A stretch of DNA of 64,000 bases from Phyllobacterium brassicacearum (GCF_003010955.1 NZ_PGGO01000003.1:329796-393795), one strand, 5' to 3'; counted from the first letter of the stretch, positions 1 through 9,770 are shown. The notes: generated from the sequence alone by a model not told the origin. Program-made: numbers and translations.

Positions 1-15
1 CCACATCCTAGCCAT
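1..15 (-). CDS. ftsI: Start of ftsI (penicillin-binding protein 3), partial
   Basis: Only the first five codons are inside the window (Met-Ala-Arg-Met-Trp). The ATG shares bases with the ftsL stop codon in a TGATG overlap, the same kind of junction seen between mraZ and rsmH. In the conserved division and cell-wall cluster of alphaproteobacteria the gene after ftsL is ftsI (pbpB), the septal transpeptidase. The identity therefore rests on position and overlap, not on protein similarity. Confidence 0.45.
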
Positions 16-479
16 CAAAAAAGCCCCACTCCCTTTGGCGCTGCATTCGGAATAGTCCGTTTGGCCGGCTTCGGAGCAGCCGGTTTTGGCTTGACGATGC
101 TGCCGGTCATGGTGGTGGTGTCAGGTTTGATCGTCGTTCCGGCGTTTGCCTCCGTGATGATGTTGGCAACGTCATCAAGATCTTGCGACACTGGTTTCGG
201 CTGAGGCAGTTCGTTGATGTTGACAATCTGCTGTGCCTCGACCTGCTGGAGGTCGAGCTGGCCCTGGAAAGACTCCACCAGTTTCTGCAACCGGTTCGGC
301 TGAGTCAGCAAACTCCAATCGGCCTTGAGCAGATCGATCGTATCCTTCTCATCAGTTATCATGCGCTCAAGCTTGTTCACTTGTGCCATCTGCTTTTCAG
401 CGTCGTGCTTGATCTTGTAGGTCACGGCCGCGGCCGTGATCATCAGTCCGATCAAAATGATGTCGAAGGTACGCAGCAC
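15..479 (-). CDS. ftsL: Cell division protein FtsL
   Basis: A 154-residue bitopic protein. A hydrophobic segment at about residues 5-20 (IILIGLMITAAAV) serves as the membrane anchor and is followed by a charged, heptad-like stretch (about 25-60) expected to form the periplasmic coiled coil. The tail is rich in Pro, Thr and Lys, as in other alphaproteobacterial FtsL proteins. FtsL works with FtsB and FtsQ in the divisome and activates FtsWI. The start lies 3 bp after the rsmH stop, so the two are surely cotranscribed. FtsL sequences are poorly conserved, so the call rests on topology, size and the exact mraZ-rsmH-ftsL-ftsI order. Confidence 0.88.
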   Translation of the reverse strand: MLRTFDIILIGLMITAAAVTYKIKHDAEKQMAQVNKLERMITDEKDTIDLLKADWSLLTQPNRLQKLVESFQGQLDLQQVEAQQIVNINELPQPKPVSQDLDDVANIITEANAGTTIKPDTTTMTGSIVKPKPAAPKPAKRTIPNAAPKGVGLF

Positions 480-482
480 GGA

Positions 483-1508
483 TCAGCTCCTCACCGTTTC
501 ATGGAAGACCGGAAGATTGGGCAGGCCGTAGATCGAGTGATCTTCGGCGAGCGGCGGATTGTCCGTGCGCACCCCAGCGCGCAGCTTGGCAGAACGCGCG
601 CGAGGGTTACGGGCAGATTCGGCCTCCGTCGGCACGACAATACCTTTGCCGACTGGCGTAAAACTGGCCAGACGTTGCTCAAGCTGCGGCAAATGACGCG
701 AACCGCCACCGGTGCCCGAGCGGTCCGAAAAGAAGCGCTTGACGATACGGTCTTCGAGCGAATGAAACGTCACGACGACAAGGCGTCCACCGGGTTTGAG
801 GACACGCTCAGCGGCATGCAACGCGCGCACCAGTTCGCCCAACTCGTCATTGACGAAAATGCGCAGTGCCTGGAACACTCGCGTCGCGGGGTGGATCGGC
901 ACTTTCGGATTTCTGCCGACAAGCGCTTCGATCGCATTGGCAAGGTCGCGGGTCCGAGTGAAGGGTTCGGACGCACGACGCTTTTCGATCATACGCGCGA
1001 TGCGCCCGGCATGGCGCTCTTCGCCGAGAAAATTGAAGATGCGTGCGAGGTCACCCGTTTTGAGCCGATTGACGACATCGGCCGCACTTGGCCCGGAACT
1101 CGACATCCGCATGTCGAGCGGCCCGTCCTTCTGGAAGGAAAATCCGCGCTCTGCCTCATCGATCTGCATGGAGGACACACCAATGTCGAGGACGATGCCG
1201 TCGGGTGCGTCGAGCAGTGCGACCTGGTCAAGCGTTGAGAACGTGCCCTGAACGAGCGTCAGACGACCGCCATATTCCTTTTCCAGCGAGCGACCGGCTT
1301 CGATAGCCGAAGGGTCCCGATCGACCGCCGTAACGGAAGCACCGGTCTCAAGAATGCGCCTGGTGTAGCCGCCCGCACCGAATGTGCCATCGATGATGAG
1401 CTGACCCTTGGCGGGCTGGAGAGCCGCGATCACTTCATCCAGCAGAACCGGGATGTGCCGTCCGTCGCCATCCGCACCTGACATGGCATTGCTGCCGGAA
1501 CCGGCCAT
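483..1508 (-). CDS. rsmH: 16S rRNA (cytosine1402-N4)-methyltransferase RsmH
   Basis: A 341-residue SAM-dependent enzyme that methylates N4 of C1402 in the 30S decoding centre. The SAM-binding loop GTFGAGGYT is at residues 41-49, followed by VDRDPSAI and the VLDIGVSS motif. The conserved [12 protein letters not shown] segment is near the C-terminus. The reading frame stays open to about 2189, but the ATG at 1508 is preferred because it overlaps the mraZ stop by one base (TGATG) and leaves the normal family length. The upstream extension has no RsmH similarity. Second gene of the mra operon. Confidence 0.96.
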   Translation of the reverse strand: MAGSGSNAMSGADGDGRHIPVLLDEVIAALQPAKGQLIIDGTFGAGGYTRRILETGASVTAVDRDPSAIEAGRSLEKEYGGRLTLVQGTFSTLDQVALLDAPDGIVLDIGVSSMQIDEAERGFSFQKDGPLDMRMSSSGPSAADVVNRLKTGDLARIFNFLGEERHAGRIARMIEKRRASEPFTRTRDLANAIEALVGRNPKVPIHPATRVFQALRIFVNDELGELVRALHAAERVLKPGGRLVVVTFHSLEDRIVKRFFSDRSGTGGGSRHLPQLEQRLASFTPVGKGIVVPTEAESARNPRARSAKLRAGVRTDNPPLAEDHSIYGLPNLPVFHETVRS

Positions 1509-1972
1509 CAACTGCCTCCTGCTGGAACGCTCAGTTCCCCCTGACGACGCTTTTCCGCCAGCCGCTCGCGAACTTTTGTCCGATGCGCTTCGAATTGGTC
1601 CGGGTGCCACATCTGAAAATGCGTGTTGGCGCCCGCAAAGGTCACATCGCCCGAAATGCCCGTATGCTCGCGAATGAAGTCCGAAACTGTTATCCGCCCG
1701 TCGCCATCCAGCTTCAGGAAACCGCCATCTGCGTGCAAATAGAATGACATGTCGTCCGCCGTTTCCGCGAAGGGATCTTCCTGACCCAGACGTTTGTCGA
1801 AGCGCGTCAGCAGCTCCGGTCCGCCCACATCGAGTGCAGGGAGATGCAACGAACGCAGTGCATAGAGTTCCGTGTGTCCGGCCGTCTGAATAATCGAACG
1901 AAATTGCGCCGGAACGGAGACCCGCCCCTTCGCATCGATCCTGTTCGTCACATGTCCGAGGAACCGGTTCAA
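1508..1972 (-). CDS. mraZ: Transcriptional regulator MraZ
   Basis: A 154-residue protein with the two AbrB/SpoVT-like swapped-hairpin domains of MraZ (about residues 5-55 and 80-125). The hallmark N-terminal run includes [14 protein letters not shown], and the second copy has [15 protein letters not shown]. MraZ forms an oligomeric ring that binds short TGGG-type direct repeats and represses its own division/cell-wall operon. Here it is the first gene of that operon. A repeat array matching its known preference lies 217-266 bp upstream, over the likely promoter. Its stop overlaps the rsmH start. Confidence 0.96.
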   Translation of the reverse strand: MNRFLGHVTNRIDAKGRVSVPAQFRSIIQTAGHTELYALRSLHLPALDVGGPELLTRFDKRLGQEDPFAETADDMSFYLHADGGFLKLDGDGRITVSDFIREHTGISGDVTFAGANTHFQMWHPDQFEAHRTKVRERLAEKRRQGELSVPAGGS

Positions 1973-2179
1973 AACGCAACCCCGCCGTTTGCGCCCCGAG
2001 CGTCTTGTTTATCGGGGCCTCGATCATTTCCACCTGTGCTTCACCCTCCGATCGTTTCGAAGCGTGAGCCCCATCAATAGGGGGCAAGGCACCGGCAAAC
2101 TGAGCCGCGCGCCTACCCTGGCATGCCAAATCCAATGTTGGGAAACACCGTGTCGACTGAACGCTACTGATGAAATCAA

Positions 2180-2208
2180 TCGATATCATGGGGCACTATG
2201 GGCGTCAA
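2180..2208 (-). promoter_or_regulatory. Candidate mra operon promoter
   Basis: Read on the minus strand there is a TTGACG -35 box (2208-2203), a 17-bp spacer and a weak TATCGA -10 box (2185-2180). Transcription would give a leader of roughly 200 nt before the mraZ ATG. The -10 box is poor against the sigma-70 consensus, so the call leans on the good -35 and on its overlap with the MraZ-box-like repeats. Confidence 0.4.
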
Positions 2209-2238
2209 TGGGACTAGAGCACACTGGATGGGAGTGAG
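2189..2238. promoter_or_regulatory. MraZ-box-like array: five 10-bp units
   Basis: On the plus strand five consecutive decamers begin TGGGGCACTA, TGGGCGTCAA, TGGGACTAGA, GCACACTGGA and TGGGAGTGAG. Four of five start with TGGG at an exact 10-bp period. MraZ is known to bind TGGGN repeats with 5-nt spacers, which is the same period. The array covers the -35 box and most of the spacer of the candidate mra promoter, so binding would block RNA polymerase. The TGGG motif runs opposite to the direction of mraZ. Confidence 0.6.
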
Positions 2239-2288
2239 CCGCAATTCCAGCGCACTTCCGGCGATTCTGAATTTATCGCTCATTAAGC

Positions 2289-2303
2289 TTAATGAAGGGT
2301 TAG
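2289..2303. promoter_or_regulatory. Possible CtrA half-matched box
   Basis: The sequence TTAA-N7-TTAG resembles the CtrA consensus TTAA-N7-TTAA and lies about 80 bp upstream of the candidate mra -35 box. CtrA controls several division genes in alphaproteobacteria. A single one-mismatch site in an AT-rich stretch is weak evidence. Confidence 0.25.
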
Positions 2304-2379
2304 GACTCTCGCGCAACGTGTATGCAAACGCCGCCCCGGGGCGGCATCACATTGCCTCTCCAGCGATGTAAAATTGAAG

Positions 2380-2813
2380 TGCCAGCTGGCCTGTAAGCCG
2401 GGTTCTGTATGGCCGGGCTCTCGCCCGGCGCGGCAGCCATTCATCTTGGACGGATGTTACCACCCGCCTCCTGCAACCTACCCGGACGACTGACCCGGAA
2501 ACTGATCGCCGGACTTTCGCCCGGCACGCCGTCCCTATTCGGTTTTGCTCCCGGTGGGGTTTGCCATGCCGCCGCTGTTACCAGTTGCGCGGTGGGCTCT
2601 TACCCCACCCTTTCACCCTTACCCCGTCATTCCTTGCGTCCGGCCCAATTCGGACCCGGCGCAACGAAAGACGGGGCGGTTTCCTTTCTGTGGCACTTTC
2701 CCTGGGGTCGCCCCCGCCGGACGTTATCCGGCACCGTGTTTCCCTGGAGCCCGGACTTTCCTCACATGCCGCCTTTCGGCTCATGACATGCGCGGCTGCC
2801 CGGCCAGCTGGCG
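2380..2813 (-). ncRNA. rnpB: RNase P RNA (rnpB)
   Basis: Catalytic RNA that trims tRNA 5' leaders. The two ends form helix P1: the decamer GCCAGCTGGC occurs at both termini (near 2812-2803 and 2390-2381). The 5' domain carries the conserved GAGGAAAGTCCGGGCTCC core (around 2766-2749), and the 3' end carries ACAGAACCCGGCTTACAG, the universal P4 strand (around 2407-2390). A length of about 434 nt fits type A RNase P RNA of alphaproteobacteria. The ends are estimated from the P1 pairing. Protein reading frames across this stretch are artefacts. Confidence 0.95.
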
Positions 2814-2850
2814 ATCCGTATAAATGCGTTCTGAATGAAAAACGCAAATG

Positions 2851-2882
2851 AAAAAGCCGGTGGAGCGATCCACCGGCTTTTT
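2851..2882 (-). terminator. Intrinsic terminator of the transglycosylase gene
   Basis: A symmetric hairpin with a long GC-rich stem (GCCGGTGGA / TCCACCGGC), a GCGA tetraloop and A/T runs on both sides, 27 bp after the stop of the minus-strand transglycosylase. It would also work on the plus strand. Confidence 0.88.
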
Positions 2883-2908
2883 AACGCAAACAAACTAAAC
2901 GCAAAACT

Positions 2909-3730
2909 TTAGTTGGAAGCCATCTGTGTCTTCACCTTGGCGCAGTAGTTGGCGGAGACCGGGTTCATGCGGGTAGCGCCGTGGCCGGCATTGTACCGCA
3001 GGATTGTGCCGCAGGTTGTGCCATTGCCGAGCTTGTGGGCTCCGGCGAGATATTCCATGCCCCAACGGATGTTTGTGTCCGGATTGTAAAGAGCTTCACG
3101 CGAACCTGTATATCCGAGGCCGCGAGCCGTCTCGAGCTTGATTTGCATCAAGCCAATCTCGCCAGCGCTGCCTGTCGTATTCGGCTGGTAGTTGCTTTCG
3201 ACGCTGATGACCGCATTGGCCAATGCCACCGGCACGCCATACGATGCTGCATAGGAATTGATGATCGTAGAGTACTTGGTCGACCCCATTGCCGAAGCGA
3301 CGCTGCCTGTTGTCATTGTGTCGACGCTGCCAATCGTCGTATTGGTCACAACTGTCTTTACGCGGGTCTTGGCCTGAACGACGGGGCGTTTGTGCGAAGC
3401 GGCCTTCTTGCTCACACGCTGCTGCTTGGTATTAGCCTTGCTTACACGCTGCTGTTTGGCGGTAGCATTTGCCTTGCTCACACGCGGCTGCTTGGCAGCA
3501 GCACTTTTCTTGACCACGGGTGCCTTGACAGCACTACTCTTGACTTTCCCCTTTGACTGAACTGCCTTTGTCGATTTGTCGCTGGCCTTTTCTTTCAGCT
3601 CATTCGCCCGCTTCGCTTTAATAAAATCGGCGAGGTTCGTCGGTGCTGCCGAGCTGCTGAGTGCAGAGCTTGAGCCATAGAGGGCCATCGCCCCAAGAAG
3701 GGCGAAAATCATACCAAATTTTTTTGTCAT
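2909..3730 (-). CDS. Secreted lytic transglycosylase (SLT family)
   Basis: A 273-residue exported peptidoglycan lyase. Residues 1-28 look like a signal peptide, 40-125 form a Lys/Ala/Val-rich linker with tandem repeats, and 150-270 are the SLT domain. The catalytic Glu is E178 in the SVESNYQP motif, followed by GEIGLMQI and a YNAGHGA stretch, all typical of the goose-lysozyme fold. The ATG at 3730 is chosen over an upstream extension because it opens the signal peptide and follows a GGAAAAAG ribosome site. It is monocistronic with its own terminator. The basic linker probably binds cell-wall polymers; that role is inferred. Confidence 0.9.
   Translation of the reverse strand: MTKKFGMIFALLGAMALYGSSSALSSSAAPTNLADFIKAKRANELKEKASDKSTKAVQSKGKVKSSAVKAPVVKKSAAAKQPRVSKANATAKQQRVSKANTKQQRVSKKAASHKRPVVQAKTRVKTVVTNTTIGSVDTMTTGSVASAMGSTKYSTIINSYAASYGVPVALANAVISVESNYQPNTTGSAGEIGLMQIKLETARGLGYTGSREALYNPDTNIRWGMEYLAGAHKLGNGTTCGTILRYNAGHGATRMNPVSANYCAKVKTQMASN
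3401..3493 (-). repeat. Tandem coding repeat KQ(P/Q)RVSKAN
   Basis: Three in-frame copies of a 10-12 residue unit (KQPRVSKANATA, KQQRVSKANT, KQQRVSKKAA) lie in the linker of the transglycosylase. The DNA copies are also alike, which suggests recent duplication. The region is strongly basic. Confidence 0.8.
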
Positions 3731-3943
3731 CTTTTTCCGTCTAAATGCTTGGGCCGCACGAACGTACGCGCCGGGATCATTCCGTCGCCCAAAAATCAAA
3801 GGGGCAGAGCCAGAACACTGGCCAAGGATGTGACGGTCCAATGCAGCCGAATATTGGTCGGCCAAATAACTTTGTGTAACCCATTGAAATACATAGGTTG
3901 CACCGCACAAAACGAGCCAGAAAAGGCTTTTTCGTTCAATAAG

Positions 3944-4708
3944 TTACGCGGTCAGCACCGGTAGAGCAGAAAGCAGTCGATGAAGCGTTTCGATGGTTGA
4001 CATGTCCGCGACTCCATCGACTTTTTCAGGGCGAAAATGGCGCTGAAACGCCAAAATGCCTAATTCTGTCGTCGATCCGAACACACCATCGATTGGGACA
4101 CCATACCCATAGAGCGCCAGCATTGACTGGAGAGCCTCAACCGGCTGCCCCTGATCGCCAACGGAGAAGAAGCGTCCGCCGCGGACAGGCGAAGGATTAA
4201 CCCAATGGCCCACACCCGCATTGTAGAGCACAGGCCACGGAAACTTTTCGCCCGGATCGATTTTGCGAGCGGGTGCGATATCCGAATGGGCCAGCACAGC
4301 CTCCGGCTTGATGCCATGACGTGACACTATGCCCTTGCACAGATCGATCACGGCATCGATTTGCCTGCTCTCGAATTCAGGGAAATCAAGCAATGGTCCG
4401 CCGTTGACGATCTCAATCCCGATTGAACTGGAATTGATGTCCGTCTCACCTTTCCAGGAACTCTGTCCGGCATGCCAGGCGCGCTCGCTTTCGGGAACCA
4501 TCTGGACGATGCGACCATCTTCGTGAACGATATAATGTGCCGACACCTCACTCGCCGGGTTTACAAGCCAGTGTTCTGCAGCCTCGCCAGTTTCCATGCC
4601 GGTATAATGCATAATCAAGAGAGACGGCCGCTTGCCGTCCTTGCGGGGTCCGAAATTCGGTGAGGCATGAACTTCTGCGCGTAAATGGTTAGATTCAAAC
4701 GCTTTCAT
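3944..4708 (-). CDS. N-acetylmuramoyl-L-alanine amidase (AmiD-like)
   Basis: A 254-residue zinc amidase of the Amidase_2 fold that cuts the MurNAc-L-Ala bond. Predicted zinc ligands are H34 (MHYTGM), H141 and D151 (AHSDIAPARKIDPG), with E98 in the IGIEIVN strand as likely catalytic residue. A peptidoglycan-binding helical domain covers about 185-250 (VEALQSMLALYGYGVPIDG). No signal peptide is visible, which suits the cytosolic or anhydro-muropeptide-recycling enzymes of this group. The start lies inside the last codons of the upstream TerB-DnaJ gene (14-bp overlap), so the two are translationally linked. Confidence 0.9.
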   Translation of the reverse strand: MKAFESNHLRAEVHASPNFGPRKDGKRPSLLIMHYTGMETGEAAEHWLVNPASEVSAHYIVHEDGRIVQMVPESERAWHAGQSSWKGETDINSSSIGIEIVNGGPLLDFPEFESRQIDAVIDLCKGIVSRHGIKPEAVLAHSDIAPARKIDPGEKFPWPVLYNAGVGHWVNPSPVRGGRFFSVGDQGQPVEALQSMLALYGYGVPIDGVFGSTTELGILAFQRHFRPEKVDGVADMSTIETLHRLLSALPVLTA

Positions 4709-5432
4709 ATGCCTTCAGGTCTTTTTCGACTTTATCCCAGGCCGCATTGATGGCAGCGATGCGCTGATTGGCGATTGCGATGAATTCTTCCGGAACGCCG
4801 CGCGCAATCAGGATATCCGGATGGTTTTCACGAACCAATGCCCGATATTGCTTGCGAGCAGCTTCAAAGCTGACATCCCGTGGCAGACCAAGAACGAGAT
4901 AGGGATCCGCGTGACCCCGTCCGGCATGACGCGCCAGGATCTGATCAAACTGTTCTTCATCGAGCTGGAAGATTTCGGCAACAGTACCGAGGAAGGTCAA
5001 CTCCTTGTCGTGCAGCGCGCCGTCCGCCTTGGCAATGTGAAACAGACCGTCGAGCACGTCTTCGAGCATTTTGCAGTTGGGCTTACCGCTGCCGCAAAGC
5101 CCCGCAAGTTGCGTCGCGTAAGCCTCGTAGCCAGCCACATCCTGCTTGGCGAGATTATAAAGGCGCGACACCTGATCCTGATACTGCTGCGGTACGTGAA
5201 AAATGTCGTGAAAGGCATTGACCTCGACCTGCGAGACGACACCGTCCGCCTTGGCCATTTTTGCTGACAGTGCAATCATGGCAATCGAAAATGCTACGCG
5301 CCGCCGGGTTTCCGGATCACCCTCAAAGGTTGTCCGCACCGCCTCGATGATGCTTGAAAAAGCATCGATGGCTGTGCTGGTGATGAAATCGCTGATACGG
5401 CGCCAAATCGACATGAGGTTCGTTTTATTCAA
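4695..5432 (-). CDS. TerB-DnaJ cochaperone (DjlA-like)
   Basis: A 245-residue protein with a TerB-like helical domain (about 45-165, with KMAKADGVVSQVEV and HIAKADGALHDKEL) and a C-terminal J domain (about 176-240). The HPD tripeptide needed to stimulate DnaK is at 204-206. This TerB-J order matches DjlA, but the usual N-terminal membrane helix is only weakly suggested. It overlaps the amidase gene by 14 bp; such pairing is common in rhizobial genomes and hints at a cell-envelope role, which is not proven. A second Met at residue 7 is an alternative start. Confidence 0.85.
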   Translation of the reverse strand: MNKTNLMSIWRRISDFITSTAIDAFSSIIEAVRTTFEGDPETRRRVAFSIAMIALSAKMAKADGVVSQVEVNAFHDIFHVPQQYQDQVSRLYNLAKQDVAGYEAYATQLAGLCGSGKPNCKMLEDVLDGLFHIAKADGALHDKELTFLGTVAEIFQLDEEQFDQILARHAGRGHADPYLVLGLPRDVSFEAARKQYRALVRENHPDILIARGVPEEFIAIANQRIAAINAAWDKVEKDLKAYESV

Positions 5433-5460
5433 ATTCTCTCGCGATTGCGAGAGCGATAAT

Positions 5461-5484
5461 AAAAAGCCGGCCCGAAGGCCGGCC
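5461..5484 (-). terminator. Terminator of the small lipoprotein gene
   Basis: A perfect 7-bp GC stem (GCCGGCC / GGCCGGC) with a CGAA loop, followed on the minus strand by TTTTTATTA, sits just after the stop at 5505. Confidence 0.85.
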
Positions 5485-5504
5485 GTTGGTTGAAGTTTGA
5501 GACC

Positions 5505-5891
5505 TTACTGGACGCCAAGTGCCTCCTTGATGGCTTTTTCCGCGGCGTCCGCGGCAGCGGTTATCTGTTCCGCTGTCTGACCCGCTGCCTTGGCAGCATC
5601 TTCAGCAGCCTTACGCGCTGTTGCGACCGCAGCCTGCTTCTGCTCCGCCGTCATCGTTGCAGCCTGTTCCTTCAGTTTGTTAAGCGTTTCTTCAGCATTC
5701 ATCGGTGCCGCCGGAGCTGCCGGTGCTTCTGTTTTGGCTGGCTCGGCCGGCGCGGGAGCGGGTGCAGGCGCCGCCGGCGCTGGCTGTTCGGTTGTTGCCG
5801 GAGCCTGTTCGGACTTCTTCTCACCTTCGCCGCAAGCCGCAAGCGTCAAAAGCGAAACGGCTGCCAGCGAAACAAAAAGCTTATTTCTCAT
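5505..5891 (-). CDS. Small alanine/proline-rich lipoprotein
   Basis: A 128-residue protein of unknown function. Residues 1-20 form a lipoprotein signal peptide with lipobox LAAC (Cys20), so the mature protein should be anchored to a membrane by lipid. Residues 30-65 are a flexible Pro/Ala/Glu stretch with PAPAPA runs. Residues 70-128 are Ala/Glu/Lys-rich and strongly helical, likely a coiled coil. The ATG at 5891 is preferred because GGAGAGG lies 8 bp upstream and the signal peptide begins there. It is monocistronic. Confidence 0.8.
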   Translation of the reverse strand: MRNKLFVSLAAVSLLTLAACGEGEKKSEQAPATTEQPAPAAPAPAPAPAEPAKTEAPAAPAAPMNAEETLNKLKEQAATMTAEQKQAAVATARKAAEDAAKAAGQTAEQITAAADAAEKAIKEALGVQ

Positions 5892-5937
5892 GGTTTTCCT
5901 CTCCGAGATATATATGTGGCCCCTCGGACTCCACATT

Positions 5938-5979
5938 ACCCAAAATCGTATCGCATTGGGTTTTGTTTTCGTTTTGGGT
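5938..5979. promoter_or_regulatory. Inverted repeat before the oxoprolinase gene
   Basis: ACCCAAAATCG (5938-5948) and CGTTTTGGGT (5970-5979) form arms of an inverted repeat in the 243-bp divergent gap between the lipoprotein and oxoprolinase genes. It could be an operator or a transcript hairpin. Nothing else clear is seen in the gap. Confidence 0.3.
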
Positions 5980-6134
5980 TAATTTTCATGTGGATATCAA
6001 CGTTTTCGCAGAAAATTTGCAGCGAATGGCACCGCCGATTGCACTTGCCAGCCGGTCCTGCTTATTGTCGCCTTGCGGACGATGTCCGCCCCAAATTTAC
6101 GAATCACTTATTTTATTATGATCGGACGAATATT

Positions 6135-9100
6135 ATGAACGACAAGTGGGATTTCTGGATCGACCGTGGCGGTACCTTCACTGATGTGATCGCGCGCGAC
6201 CCGAAAGGCCGTCTTCTTGCACACAAACTGCTATCGGAGAATCCTGAAGCCTATAAAGACGCGGCCATTCAGGGCATTCGCGAACTCCTGGGTGTCAAGC
6301 AAGGTGAGCCCATTCCCTCGCACCATATTGGCGAGGTTAAGATGGGTACAACTGTTGCAACCAACGCGCTGCTGGAACGCAAAGGTGACCGGACAGTTCT
6401 GGTCATCACCAAGGGCTTTCGCGATGCGCTCAAGATTGCCTACCAAGCGCGCCCGGACATATTTGCCAAGGAGATCATTCTTCCCGAACAGCTGTACGAG
6501 CGCGTTATCGAGGTGAATGAACGCGTAAGGACTGATGGATCCGTGGACGCGGTACCCGAGCCCGAAAAGATCCGCGCAGCCTTGGCCGAGGCCAAGCATG
6601 ACGGGATCGACGCGGTTGCCATTGTCTTCATGCATGCTTGGAACTATCCGGCACATGAACAAATAGCCGCCGGGGTGGCCCGGGAGTTGGGCTTCGGCCA
6701 GGTTTCGGTCAGCCACGAGGTGTCGCCGCTTGCCAAGCTGGTGGGACGCGGCGATACGACTGTTGTCGACGCCTATCTCTCGCCCATCCTTCGCCGCTAT
6801 GTTGATCATGTCGCCAGCGAGCTTGGAATTACCGCGGCTGGCCAAGGCGAGACGAGGTCGCCGCGCCTTTCCTTCATGATGTCGTCGGGCGGTCTGACGG
6901 CGGCGGACCTGTTTCAGGGCAAGGACGCCATCCTGTCCGGACCGGCTGGCGGCGTCGTCGGGATGGTGGAAACCGCAAAGCTTGCCGGCTTCGACAAAGT
7001 GATCGGTTTCGACATGGGCGGCACATCCACGGACGTGGCGCACTATGATGGCGACTATGAGCGCGCCTTCGACACCGAAGTGGCCGGCGTGCGTATTCGC
7101 GCGCCGATGATGCGAATTCACACGGTAGCGGCCGGTGGCGGCTCCATTCTCCATTACAGTGCAGGCCGACTGTCTGCGGGCCCCGATTCCGCCGGCGCTA
7201 TTCCTGGTCCCGCCTGCTACCGCCGTGGCGGACCTCTGGCCGTTACCGATGCCAACGTCATGCTCGGCAAGCTGCGGCCAGAATATTTCCCGGCAATCTT
7301 TGGCCCGGATCAGAATGAGCGGCTTGATCGCGATATCGTTGTCCAGAAGTTTTCGGCGCTCGCCGCAGAGATCGGCGACGGCAAGACACCGGAGGAAGTT
7401 GCCGAAGGCTTCATCACCATTGCAGTCGAAAACATGGCCAATGCAGTCAAGAAGATCTCCGTCCAGCGCGGCTATGACGTTACGCGGTATCTGCTCAACT
7501 GTTTTGGCGGAGCCGGCGGACAGCATGCCTGCCTTGTCGCCGATGCACTTGGTATGGAAGCGGTACTGATCCACCCGTTTTCCGGATTGCTTTCGGCCTA
7601 CGGTATCGGTCTATCCGCAATCTTCGCATCGCGGCAGCAAGCACTGATCAAGCCCCTCTCACCCGAGACCCTGAACGAAATCCGCCACCTGTCCGACCGC
7701 CTCGCTGATATCGTTATCGCCGAGATAGCCGAGCAAGCTGTGCCGCGGGAACACATTGCCTCACGTCCCGTTCTCCATTTGCGCTACGATGGTACGGATA
7801 CAACGATCCCGATTGACTTCAGTACCTTCTCGATCCAGCAAGCCCGCACCGGCTTCGAGTCGGCGCACAAGGCACAATTCGGTTTCATCTACGACAACAA
7901 GGGAATTGTCGTGGAGGCCGTCGGCGTCGAGGCTGCCGACGCTCGCGGACGCGCCCAGGTTGAAAGCGAGCAGGAGCACGACAATCTGGACCCGCTGCCA
8001 GGTGCGACGTGCAAGCTGTATTCAGGCGGGCGATTCCATGACTCTCTCACCTATCCGCGCAGAAACCTCAAAGCCGGGCACAAAGTCTCGGGTCCGGCGC
8101 TGATCATCGAGACACACCAGACTATCGTCGTCGAACCCGGCTGGCAGGCGGAGATCACCAAGCTTGACCACGTCCTGATGCGGCGGGTTGAAAAGAAGGC
8201 CCGCACTGCGGCCCTTGGCACCGAAGCTGATCCCATCATGCTCGAAGTGTTCAATAACCTCTTCATGTCGATTGCCGAGCAAATGGGCGTGACGCTGCAG
8301 AACACTGCCTATTCGGTCAATATCAAGGAACGGCTGGACTTCTCCTGTGCCGTTTTCGACCGCAACGGCGCGCTTGTGGCCAATGCGCCGCACATGCCTG
8401 TACATCTCGGATCAATGGACCGTTCGGTTGAGACCATTATCAAGCTGAACGCGGGCGATATCCACCCGGGCGACGTCTTTGCATTGAATGCCCCTTATAA
8501 TGGCGGGACGCATCTGCCCGATATCACGGTTGTGACACCCGTTTTCGATGAAGCAGGCGAGAACATCCTGTTCTATTCAGCATCGCGCGGTCATCATGCG
8601 GATATTGGCGGATCTGCACCAGGATCGATGACACCATTGGCGACAACAGTCGATGAAGAAGGTGTGCTCATCGACAATTTCCGTCTCGTCGAACGCGGGC
8701 GTTTCCGTGAAAAGGAACTAACGGAACTGTTGACCAATCATCCCTGGCCGGTACGCAATGTCCATCAGAACATTGCCGACCTGAAAGCGCAGATCGCTGC
8801 CAACGAAAAGGGCGTGGCAGAGCTCAAGAAGATGATTGCGCAATTCGGCCTCGACGTCGTTGAGGCCTATATGGGTCACGTGCAGGACAATGCTGCGGAA
8901 AGCGTTCGCGCTGTGCTCGACCGCCTGCCGGAGAACGCGGAATATTCCTACGTCACCGATACGGGCCAGACCATCCACGTGAAAGTCACTGTCAACCGCA
9001 GGGAACGGCGTGCGACTGTCGATTTCACCGGCACATCAGCTGTAATGAAGAACAACTTCAATGCACCGGAACCGGTGGCTCGCGCTGCCGTGCTTTACGT

Positions 9101-9770
9101 ATTCCGCGTGATGGTAGAGGGCGCGATCCCCATGAACGCCGGTTGCCTGCGGCCAATTGACATCATCATTCCTGACGGCTGCATGTTGAAGCCCTCCTAT
9201 CCGGCTGCGGTGGTTGCCGGCAATGTGGAGACCTCACAACACGTCACCAATGCTCTCTTCGGGGCTCTCGGTGCGATGGCCAATTCGCAAGGGACGATGA
9301 ACAACCTGACATTCGGCAATGACCGGTACCAATATTATGAGACGATCTGCTCTGGCTCACCCGCAGGTCATTTCAATAGTGGAACGGGGTTTGCCGGGAC
9401 GTCGGCAGTCCATACCCACATGACCAACTCGCGCCTTACAGATCCGGAAATTCTTGAAATGCGTTTCCCTGTCATGCTCGAGGATTTCCATATCCGGGAA
9501 AACTCCGGTGGCAAGGGCAGGTTCAGCGGCGGCGGCGGCACCAAACGTACCATCCGTTTCCTCGAACGCATGGATTGTGCCATCCTCTCCTCACACCGCA
9601 ATCGACCACCGGAAGGTCTTGACGGCGGCGGGCATGGCGAGGTCGGCAGAACCGAGGTTCGCCGCAAGGATGGCACGCTCGAAGTGCTCAAAGCCTGTGA
9701 CCAGACAGTACTTGACGCAGGCGAAGCCGTTATCCTCACAACGCCGACTCCCGGCGGATACGGAGCTTGA
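6135..9770 (+). CDS. 5-oxoprolinase / hydantoinase A-B fusion
   Basis: A 1211-residue cytosolic enzyme, the size of eukaryote-type ATP-dependent 5-oxoprolinase (OPLAH). The HyuA half (about 1-690) opens with the DRGGTFTD nucleotide-binding loop at residue 10 and contains [11 protein letters not shown]. The HyuB half runs from about 700 ([15 protein letters not shown]) to the end. It would open 5-oxo-L-proline to glutamate with ATP. A hydantoinase role is possible, since the fused and split forms share these domains. The ATG at 6135 is chosen because homology begins there, although the frame is open far upstream and the ribosome site is weak. A GNAT gene follows after 3 bp. Confidence 0.88.
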   Translation: MNDKWDFWIDRGGTFTDVIARDPKGRLLAHKLLSENPEAYKDAAIQGIRELLGVKQGEPIPSHHIGEVKMGTTVATNALLERKGDRTVLVITKGFRDALKIAYQARPDIFAKEIILPEQLYERVIEVNERVRTDGSVDAVPEPEKIRAALAEAKHDGIDAVAIVFMHAWNYPAHEQIAAGVARELGFGQVSVSHEVSPLAKLVGRGDTTVVDAYLSPILRRYVDHVASELGITAAGQGETRSPRLSFMMSSGGLTAADLFQGKDAILSGPAGGVVGMVETAKLAGFDKVIGFDMGGTSTDVAHYDGDYERAFDTEVAGVRIRAPMMRIHTVAAGGGSILHYSAGRLSAGPDSAGAIPGPACYRRGGPLAVTDANVMLGKLRPEYFPAIFGPDQNERLDRDIVVQKFSALAAEIGDGKTPEEVAEGFITIAVENMANAVKKISVQRGYDVTRYLLNCFGGAGGQHACLVADALGMEAVLIHPFSGLLSAYGIGLSAIFASRQQALIKPLSPETLNEIRHLSDRLADIVIAEIAEQAVPREHIASRPVLHLRYDGTDTTIPIDFSTFSIQQARTGFESAHKAQFGFIYDNKGIVVEAVGVEAADARGRAQVESEQEHDNLDPLPGATCKLYSGGRFHDSLTYPRRNLKAGHKVSGPALIIETHQTIVVEPGWQAEITKLDHVLMRRVEKKARTAALGTEADPIMLEVFNNLFMSIAEQMGVTLQNTAYSVNIKERLDFSCAVFDRNGALVANAPHMPVHLGSMDRSVETIIKLNAGDIHPGDVFALNAPYNGGTHLPDITVVTPVFDEAGENILFYSASRGHHADIGGSAPGSMTPLATTVDEEGVLIDNFRLVERGRFREKELTELLTNHPWPVRNVHQNIADLKAQIAANEKGVAELKKMIAQFGLDVVEAYMGHVQDNAAESVRAVLDRLPENAEYSYVTDTGQTIHVKVTVNRRERRATVDFTGTSAVMKNNFNAPEPVARAAVLYVFRVMVEGAIPMNAGCLRPIDIIIPDGCMLKPSYPAAVVAGNVETSQHVTNALFGALGAMANSQGTMNNLTFGNDRYQYYETICSGSPAGHFNSGTGFAGTSAVHTHMTNSRLTDPEILEMRFPVMLEDFHIRENSGGKGRFSGGGGTKRTIRFLERMDCAILSSHRNRPPEGLDGGGHGEVGRTEVRRKDGTLEVLKACDQTVLDAGEAVILTTPTPGGYGA

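Noticed and set aside
1509..2189. N-terminal extension of the rsmH frame to 2189
   Set aside because: It runs through mraZ in another frame and has no RsmH similarity; the TGATG junction fixes the start at 1508.
2409..2851. Several open frames over the rnpB region
   Set aside because: The DNA encodes RNase P RNA with conserved helices; protein frames are incidental.
6231..7574. 447-codon open frame antisense to the oxoprolinase gene
   Set aside because: Composition is that of a shadow frame in GC-rich DNA; the plus-strand protein is a clear enzyme.
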